From an uncultured Christensenella sp. (GTDB lineage: Bacteria; Bacillota; Clostridia; Christensenellales; UBA3700): a stretch of DNA of 11,891 nt. Under the pieces are notes generated by a model. That model did not search any database and was not told where the DNA came from. It saw only the letters and a list, made by a program, of their open reading frames with translations. A program made the translations under genes and the position numbers. The stretch covers positions 1-11,891 of the forward strand of contig CAJTNW010000040.1 in the NCBI GenBank assembly GCA_910577795.1, in the 5' to 3' direction. Below, piece after piece: positions 6,759 to 11,891 of the stretch (the first letter of the stretch is position 1; the number at the start of each line of letters is the position of its first letter).

Positions 6759-6859
6759 AAACAAACTTAATAATGATACATTATAATATATAAATGTAAT
6801 CAATGTGGTATATAACTTAAACAAAAATTACTCGATTTATGGTATTTTTTATATCAATA

Positions 6860-6888
6860 TTGACATTATTAAAAAAAAATTATATACT
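6860..6888 (+). promoter_or_regulatory. Sigma-A promoter for the membrane phosphoesterase
   Basis: TTGACA (6860-6865), a 17-nt spacer and TATACT (6883-6888). The start should be near 6895, giving a leader of about 29 nt with a modest AGGG ribosome site before ATG 6924. No clear terminator separates it from the upstream PI-PLC gene, so readthrough is also possible. Confidence 0.82.
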
Positions 6889-6923
6889 TTAATTATAATA
6901 AATTTTTTAAATTAGGGAAAATT

Positions 6924-8498
6924 ATGTTTAAAGAAAAAATTAAAGAAATTTTTGACACAAAACTAAAAATCACCTCAACCATTTTCAGTCTTTTATGGTT
7001 TATTATTTATTTTGCTTTAGGTTCTATCATATTTGATAAAATGTGGAACACCTCACCCGCTTTGCCTATAATAGGTGGTATTATTGCCATTATTCCTATA
7101 ACTTTGCAATGCGTTAATTTATTGTTTATCAAAAACAAATGGGTTGACTGTGCTGTTATAATTAGTAGTTTATTATTTTGTATTGTGCACTTTTTATTTT
7201 TTGCATTTGTAGTAAGTAAACTAAACTATTTTTTAATAACTGGTGTGCCGTATTTTATTACAATTATTTTGCTAGCCCTTATCGCCTTTTTCGTTTTTGT
7301 TTTTCCTAAACTACAAAAAGTACTAAAACAAATTACTGCTATAGGGATAACCTTAATTGTTTTAATGACTTGTATAGTATGCTTGTTTGACATAACACCT
7401 TTTTATATTGATGCTGGAGCAACAATTTTTGCTGTAGAAGACGAATATCAAATTGCTTTTGCAACTTCTCACAAATCAACAGGTGCAATAGAAGTTGATG
7501 GAACAAAATACTACGACCAAACTGATGGGGAAAACAATATATCAACTTTGCACAAAATAACTATTCCGGCTGAAAAATTGGATAACGCAAAAAAATATTC
7601 AATAATCACCCAAAGTGTAATTTTTAATACCGCTTATATGCCGTCTAAAGGTAGAACAATTACGAAAGACTATACATTCCGCCCTATTGATGAGAGTGAT
7701 GGCATACAAATTTACAATTTATCTGATACTCACGAATGTATAGCAGGTCCTAGCAAAGCAGCATCTTATTTTGGTGACAAATTGGATTTATTAATTTTAA
7801 ATGGTGATATTGTAAATGACATTTCAAGTGAATATCAAATTTCCTTAATTTATAAACTTGCAAACAAAATTACAGGCGGTACAAAACCAGTGATTTTTAC
7901 AAGAGGTAATCACGAATGTAATGGCAAACTAGCATCTAATTTAAGTAAATATGTTGGCTCTACTCAAAATGGTCTATATTACAAATACAAAATAGGCAAT
8001 TCCATATCTATGCTAGTACTTGATACTAATAATGATATGAGTGATGATAACAAATTAATCAACCCTATTGCAAACTTTGATGCTGTGCGAGACAAACAAA
8101 GTGAATGGATAAAACAAAATTCTGACTGGAACAAAGGCGAACAATTTAATTTTGTTATAGCGCACATGTCATACCCATTATCTGGTTATATTAATGAATC
8201 ATGTGCATGGCATGACTGGGCAAAAGAATTAGTGCAATTAACTAATTTTAAAACTGACTTGCTAATTAGTGGGCACTCACACAAAACAGATTTTATTAAA
8301 CCTAATACTGATGACAACACTTTAGCAACCTACCCTGTTTTAAGAGGCTCATTAAGAAGCAATAAGTTTAGTGATAGAGAAGGTGTCTCCTCTAATGAAT
8401 TTACAGGAACAGCGATAGAAATAAAAGGAAATAGTATTAATATAAAATTTACTAATGCTAAAAATCAAGTAAAAAGTGATTTTACTATAACCAAATAA
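6924..8498 (+). CDS. Polytopic membrane protein with C-terminal calcineurin-like phosphoesterase domain
   Basis: The 524-residue protein has two halves. Residues about 18-155 form roughly five hydrophobic helices (near 18-38, 47-69, 75-98, 105-128 and 135-155). A beta-rich stretch (about 165-255), like the small N-terminal domain of purple-acid-type phosphatases, leads into a two-metal phosphoesterase domain with the canonical set: SDTH (D268, H270), NGDIVND (G294, D295, N298), GNHE (328-331), AHMSYP (H414) and GHSH (450-453). The metal-binding residues are complete, unlike the D-x-Q enzyme at 2940-4283. The catalytic domain is probably extracytoplasmic, but topology cannot be settled by eye with an odd helix count. 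The substrate is unknown. It ends 18 nt before a strong terminator. Confidence 0.87.
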   Translation: MFKEKIKEIFDTKLKITSTIFSLLWFIIYFALGSIIFDKMWNTSPALPIIGGIIAIIPITLQCVNLLFIKNKWVDCAVIISSLLFCIVHFLFFAFVVSKLNYFLITGVPYFITIILLALIAFFVFVFPKLQKVLKQITAIGITLIVLMTCIVCLFDITPFYIDAGATIFAVEDEYQIAFATSHKSTGAIEVDGTKYYDQTDGENNISTLHKITIPAEKLDNAKKYSIITQSVIFNTAYMPSKGRTITKDYTFRPIDESDGIQIYNLSDTHECIAGPSKAASYFGDKLDLLILNGDIVNDISSEYQISLIYKLANKITGGTKPVIFTRGNHECNGKLASNLSKYVGSTQNGLYYKYKIGNSISMLVLDTNNDMSDDNKLINPIANFDAVRDKQSEWIKQNSDWNKGEQFNFVIAHMSYPLSGYINESCAWHDWAKELVQLTNFKTDLLISGHSHKTDFIKPNTDDNTLATYPVLRGSLRSNKFSDREGVSSNEFTGTAIEIKGNSINIKFTNAKNQVKSDFTITK

Positions 8499-8515
8499 TT
8501 ACATAATTTAACACT

Positions 8516-8545
8516 AAAAAGCCACCAATTTATTGGTGGCTTTTT
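8516..8545. terminator. Strong bidirectional intrinsic terminator between convergent genes
   Basis: GCCACCAA and TTGGTGGC form a perfect 8-bp GC-rich stem around TTTA, with A5 before and T5 after, so a T-run follows the hairpin on either strand. It serves the plus-strand membrane phosphoesterase and the minus-strand GH123-like gene, which converge here. Confidence 0.95.
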
Positions 8546-8604
8546 AAATTTAACTACGATTTTTGATAGTTTTTTAGTAATTTTTATTACTTTTATATTA
8601 ATTG

Positions 8605-10233
8605 TTACTTATTTGCTATTGCCTCTTTTATTGCCATATTAATTTTTTCTCTAACACCTAATTGCCACTCATCACTATGAGGGAAAGACGCAAAAGTAAT
8701 TGGAGTAACCCCCTCTTCAATTATGCTCATTACTTTATCCTTTCCAACTAAATCTTCTAGCAACTGGCAAGCACGCATATCTTGGAAACCATCATAAAAA
8801 ACTTTTAATCTTAAAGACTGCAAAGGTTTTCCGTCTACGCCCGGATATACAACAAAAGAGTCACCAGATGGGAAACTACCACCTGCATCTGTTTCTGTAA
8901 ATGGGTCAACAGGACCTACAGAAAATTGTTTATACCAAAAATTATAACCCCAATGCAAAAATCCTTTTACATTATACTTGTACATTTGATATCCAAGCAC
9001 TCTGTTACGTTGAGACGGCATAGAGAAAAATTTGTTTGAAACACCTTTTACTTGCACGCAACAATAATATGTCCACAAATCTGACACTACACCGATAAAA
9101 GGTTCAATGTGGTCATTTGCTGGAACTGGCAATTTAACAAGTCCTTTGTTATAAAATTTAATATTGCTTAAAGCATCCATAATTTTATACTCACCAAACA
9201 ACTCACTTACTATTTTGCTTGCTTTGCGATAATGTCTTACTACCGCTGCAAATGGCTCATCTGAAACATGGAAATAAACTTTATCCTCTAGTCCCTTATC
9301 TTTTAAATAAGGCTTAAATGCCTCAGCAAATGCAGTCAAAAAGTTGCGGTATTTTTTGCCAGATGCTTTTGTATCCCAACCAAAAATACGTTTTTGCTCA
9401 CCATCAACATTAGTCATAATTTTTGGACATTTTTTTGCACCCCATTGTGTAAACAAGTGAGACAATTCAAAATATTTAATTCCAACTTCCTCACACATTG
9501 CTATCCATTTATCTAAATTTGCAAAATCAAAAGTATATTTATCTTTTTCCAATTTTACACCAACAAGTTGTACTGTTGGTCTTTCCTTTCCTACTTTTGT
9601 ATCAAGCGGAGGTGTAAACAATGGAGTTAGCACCATATTCATACCATAATCAACTGCAACTTGCAAAAAGTTTTTAACATATTCCCAGTATTTATCAGAA
9701 AATACTTCTACACCATAATGTGTTGCAATGCAGTCTGTATGAAACCAATTTGTGTTAATCAACTTTTGTTCTGGCAATTTTGCATCTATAACATCAATAT
9801 TAAATTGCACCTTTTCAATTGTATCCCCGCAAGATATAACAACACTTATAGTTTGCAAACCTGCTTTAATTTGAGGCTGAGGTATAATCTCTAGCCAAAC
9901 ACTATTCCATTTGCCACTTTTTGCACTAAATGTACCATCTAATGGACGCAACAATTCAGGAAAATATCCTGACTTTTTTCTTAAAGTATAATCGTCTTGC
10001 AAAATATGTACTGGGTTTTTAGAATATATTTCTTCTACCCAATATAGTTTTATATTATCTTTTATTTTACTTTCTACTTTAATATCAATATCGCAGTCAT
10101 TATCACTACAAAAAGCAACCTGCAATTGCACTTTTTCGTTAGTAAGACAACTTACACTATCAAATGGCTTTGCGACAGGCTCTTCGTCAGAAAAAACTTT
10201 TACTAGCGAACTTAATGGAATTACTTTTATCAT
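8605..10233 (-). CDS. GH123/DUF4091-like glycoside hydrolase, no signal peptide
   Basis: The 542-residue protein resembles the DUF4091/GH123 group, whose characterised members are beta-N-acetylgalactosaminidases using substrate-assisted catalysis with an adjacent Asp-Glu pair. An N-terminal beta-sandwich-like region (about 1-150) precedes a barrel domain. FHVSDEP places the candidate pair at D325-E326. Aromatic motifs typical of a sugar site follow: LWTYY, GFLHWGYNFWY, and FYDGFQDMRACQLLEDL near the C-terminus. There is no signal peptide or anchor, so it should act in the cytoplasm, perhaps on imported oligosaccharides; no transporter is in the window. The start has AGGAG 6 nt upstream. It is probably transcribed alone from the promoter at 10267-10295. 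Family membership is fairly sure; GalNAc specificity is only inferred. Confidence 0.82.
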   Translation of the reverse strand: MIKVIPLSSLVKVFSDEEPVAKPFDSVSCLTNEKVQLQVAFCSDNDCDIDIKVESKIKDNIKLYWVEEIYSKNPVHILQDDYTLRKKSGYFPELLRPLDGTFSAKSGKWNSVWLEIIPQPQIKAGLQTISVVISCGDTIEKVQFNIDVIDAKLPEQKLINTNWFHTDCIATHYGVEVFSDKYWEYVKNFLQVAVDYGMNMVLTPLFTPPLDTKVGKERPTVQLVGVKLEKDKYTFDFANLDKWIAMCEEVGIKYFELSHLFTQWGAKKCPKIMTNVDGEQKRIFGWDTKASGKKYRNFLTAFAEAFKPYLKDKGLEDKVYFHVSDEPFAAVVRHYRKASKIVSELFGEYKIMDALSNIKFYNKGLVKLPVPANDHIEPFIGVVSDLWTYYCCVQVKGVSNKFFSMPSQRNRVLGYQMYKYNVKGFLHWGYNFWYKQFSVGPVDPFTETDAGGSFPSGDSFVVYPGVDGKPLQSLRLKVFYDGFQDMRACQLLEDLVGKDKVMSIIEEGVTPITFASFPHSDEWQLGVREKINMAIKEAIANK

Positions 10234-10266
10234 AACATTCTCCTATAACATTTCAAATATATAAAT

Positions 10267-10295
10267 ATGATATCATAAAAATATTATTTTTTCAA
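10267..10295 (-). promoter_or_regulatory. Promoter for the GH123-like gene with palindrome over the -10
   Basis: On the minus strand there is TTGAAA (10295-10290), a 17-nt spacer and TATCAT (10272-10267). A 12-bp perfect palindrome, TATGATATCATA (10266-10277), covers the -10 box and could be an operator, although it may be a chance product of AT-rich sequence. Confidence 0.7.
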
Positions 10296-10336
10296 TACTT
10301 TTTTAAAATTTGCATACAAAAGCAACTAAACTAAAC

Positions 10337-10368
10337 AAAAAAAATGTCTGCAATTTCAATTACAAACA
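10337..10368 (-). terminator. Probable intrinsic terminator of the FAD-Rieske gene
   Basis: On the minus strand TGTTTGTAATT and AATTGCAGACA can pair over about 9-11 positions, including two G-U pairs, and T8 follows directly (A8 at 10337-10344 on the plus strand). It lies about 30 nt after the stop codon of the 10397-11698 gene and upstream of the GH123-like promoter. Confidence 0.65.
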
Positions 10369-10396
10369 ATTTTAATGCCGATTTTTGATAGAATTT

Positions 10397-11698
10397 TTAT
10401 AATTTTGTATCCTTAACAGCGGGATTATTAATCATCTTACCATTACTCTCAAACCTTGAGCCATGACAACTGCAGTCCCAACTATGCTCTCGTTTGTTAT
10501 ACTTTAGGGCGCAACCTAAATGCGGACATCTTTTTATTGTAGGGATAAGCATATTGCCCACTACAGCGCCAATATTTGCAAGCAATTGCAAACGTAAAAT
10601 ACTTCGTTTGGAACTAAATGTTTTTGCAAATTCATTTTGTCTGCCACACATTATATCTTTTAATATCATACTTCCTGTCATTGAACCAGTCATTCCCCAC
10701 AAATTAAATCCTGTTGTAACATAAACATTGTTTAAATTGCCATACTTTCCTATATATGGCATATCGTCCAAAGTAACGCAGTCTTGATTAGCCCATACAC
10801 ATTTAATCTCTGCCTCAGGATAAAATTTTTCCTTAAAAGCCTTTAATTCTGCAAGAGATTTAGTTTTAGTGCCTGTCCTATGCTCACCTTTTCCAACAAT
10901 AAGATAATCATTATAACTTCTAAAGTAAAAGCCTTCCTCTTTATCATCAATATAAGTTCCGTTAAATTTATCAATGCCCGTTAATGCCATTACATACGAC
11001 CTTTTTTGAAACATTTTTATAAAAAACCAACCATGAGTATTTATAAAAGGGAAATGGCTTGCAACTACCGCTTGCTTAAATTGTATTTTGCTGTTATCGG
11101 TATATGCCATATTGCCTTTTATTTTTTTTACCATAGTATCTTCATAAATAGTCAATTTTTCTGCTAGTCCATACAAAAATTTTAATGGGTGGAATTGTGC
11201 CATATCATTAAATTTTACTGCACTTCTTATCTCGTATGGCAAATCACTCTCGTATACTAATTCCGCTTCATACCCCAATTGTTTTAATGCTTTAATCTCA
11301 TCGTCTAACATATACTCGCGGGAATATAAATAAGAAGGTGTAATTTCAAAGTCGCAGTCTAAATTTTCCTCATTTACTAAACTTTTAAACTGCTCCACTG
11401 CCTGCAAGTTTGCTTGCAAATAATCTTTAGCCTTTTTTTCGCCATAATATTTAATTAAATCTTTGTACAACATATCATGCTGAGCAGTAATTACTGCAGT
11501 AGTATTAGCAGTCATACCACTACCTATTTTATTACCTTCAACTACTACAACTCTTCGCCCCTCTTTCATAAGATAATACGCAGTTATAATGCCAGCCATA
11601 CCGCCACCAATAACCAAAACATCACAATTTATATCTTTATCCAACTTTTTAAACCCTTTTTTCCCTTGAGCGGTTTCACTCCAAATACTTTTATCCAT
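10397..11698 (-). CDS. FAD-dependent oxidoreductase with C-terminal Rieske [2Fe-2S] domain
   Basis: The 433-residue protein has a DAO-type FAD domain fused to a Rieske domain, the layout of the Bacillus YhfW group. The dinucleotide-binding motif VLVIGGGMAG (about 27-36) is followed by VVVVEG, the usual acidic end of the second strand. TTGFNLWGMTGSMTGS near residue 340 is the C-terminal FAD contact of this family. The Rieske ligands are C391-x-H393 and C409-x-x-H412, with two further cysteines (C396, C411) placed as the disulfide pair of high-potential Rieske centres (CPHLGC and CSCHGS). The protein is soluble, with no signal peptide. The physiological substrate is unknown for this group. No Shine-Dalgarno site precedes ATG 11698. 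It is slightly shorter than the Bacillus members, but both domains look whole. Confidence 0.92.
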   Translation of the reverse strand: MDKSIWSETAQGKKGFKKLDKDINCDVLVIGGGMAGIITAYYLMKEGRRVVVVEGNKIGSGMTANTTAVITAQHDMLYKDLIKYYGEKKAKDYLQANLQAVEQFKSLVNEENLDCDFEITPSYLYSREYMLDDEIKALKQLGYEAELVYESDLPYEIRSAVKFNDMAQFHPLKFLYGLAEKLTIYEDTMVKKIKGNMAYTDNSKIQFKQAVVASHFPFINTHGWFFIKMFQKRSYVMALTGIDKFNGTYIDDKEEGFYFRSYNDYLIVGKGEHRTGTKTKSLAELKAFKEKFYPEAEIKCVWANQDCVTLDDMPYIGKYGNLNNVYVTTGFNLWGMTGSMTGSMILKDIMCGRQNEFAKTFSSKRSILRLQLLANIGAVVGNMLIPTIKRCPHLGCALKYNKREHSWDCSCHGSRFESNGKMINNPAVKDTKL

Positions 11699-11718
11699 AT
11701 TAATAGTCTGTACAAATT

Positions 11719-11724
11719 ATTATA
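11719..11724 (-). promoter_or_regulatory. Putative -10 box for the FAD-Rieske gene
   Basis: TATAAT on the minus strand is the only good hexamer upstream. The -35 position (ATATTT at 17 nt) is poor. A start about 7 nt downstream would leave only about 13 nt before ATG 11698, consistent with the missing Shine-Dalgarno site. Confidence 0.45.
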
Positions 11725-11765
11725 ATTAATTACAACATTGCAAATATAATGATTATTTATATAAC

Positions 11766-11793
11766 AAAAAAAGGATAGTTTTCTATCCTTTTT
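11766..11793 (-). terminator. Intrinsic terminator after the partial right-edge gene
   Basis: GGATAG and CTATCC pair around TTTT, extended by flanking A and T runs. On the minus strand T7 follows the hairpin. It lies about 30 nt downstream of the stop at 11823-11825. Confidence 0.85.
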
Positions 11794-11822
11794 ATGATTA
11801 ATTGATTTATAAAAATAGTTTA

Positions 11823-11891
11823 TTAATTATTTCTTTTTTTACCTTTACCTTTTTTATTAGATTTACTATCTGTGTTGTTTATATTAGTTTC
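11823..11891 (-). CDS. 3' end of an unidentified gene with a basic Lys/Gly tail
   Basis: Only the last 22 codons and a TAA stop are in the window. The visible tail is Asn/Thr-rich and then ends in KKGKGKKRNN. The other two minus-strand frames hit stops within a few codons, and a strong terminator follows, which supports a real gene end. Basic tails like this occur in many RNA-binding and membrane proteins, so no function can be given. Confidence 0.6.
   Translation of the reverse strand, partial: ETNINNTDSKSNKKGKGKKRNN

Noticed and set aside
1..11891. CRISPR array, tRNA, rRNA, riboswitch or insertion sequence
   Set aside because: I saw no regularly spaced direct repeats, no cloverleaf or rRNA-like blocks, no conserved aptamer layout and no transposase.

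Overview
The window is AT-rich, at about 30% GC by eye, with strong GGAGG-type Shine-Dalgarno sites and many near-consensus sigma-A promoters. It looks like a low-GC Firmicute, most likely an uncultured gut-type Clostridium relative. That placement is inferred from base composition, promoter style and protein families. No rRNA, tRNA, CRISPR array or insertion sequence is visible.

Left end (1-2305, minus strand): the 5' part of a very large secreted surface protein. It has a signal peptide, a beta-helix region of nine GG-x-I-x-x-N rungs, and then MBG-type Ig-like repeats that run off the window edge. The reading frame is broken once, at a T6/A5 homopolymer near 1883-1895.

Switch (2328-2505): directly upstream of that gene are two perfect 27-bp inverted copies of a tyrosine-recombinase-like site. 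Each copy has 10-bp palindromic arms around an asymmetric 7-bp centre. They enclose 124 bp that hold a consensus promoter (TTGACA-N18-TATAAT). The promoter currently points right, away from the surface gene. Inverting the segment would place it about 56 nt upstream of the gene's start codon. This reads as an invertible phase-variation promoter caught in the OFF orientation, and it is the main discovery of the window.

Middle: a gene-poor stretch (2506-2939), a membrane-anchored metallophosphoesterase (2940-4283, minus) and a complete tyrosine recombinase (4490-5404, minus). The recombinase is the only one in the window and is a candidate for the enzyme that flips the switch. A divergent pair on the plus strand follows: a PI-PLC-type lipoprotein (5724-6758) and a five-helix membrane protein with a calcineurin-like phosphoesterase domain (6924-8498). 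Three predicted extracytoplasmic phosphoesterases thus lie within 6 kb.

Right: a shared bidirectional terminator (8516-8545), a GH123/DUF4091-like protein without a signal peptide (8605-10233, minus), an FAD oxidoreductase with a C-terminal Rieske domain (10397-11698, minus), and the last 22 codons of an unidentified minus-strand gene. Most genes have their own promoter and terminator, so this is a set of single-gene units, not one operon. The common theme on the left is the cell surface: a switchable adhesin-like protein next to surface hydrolases.
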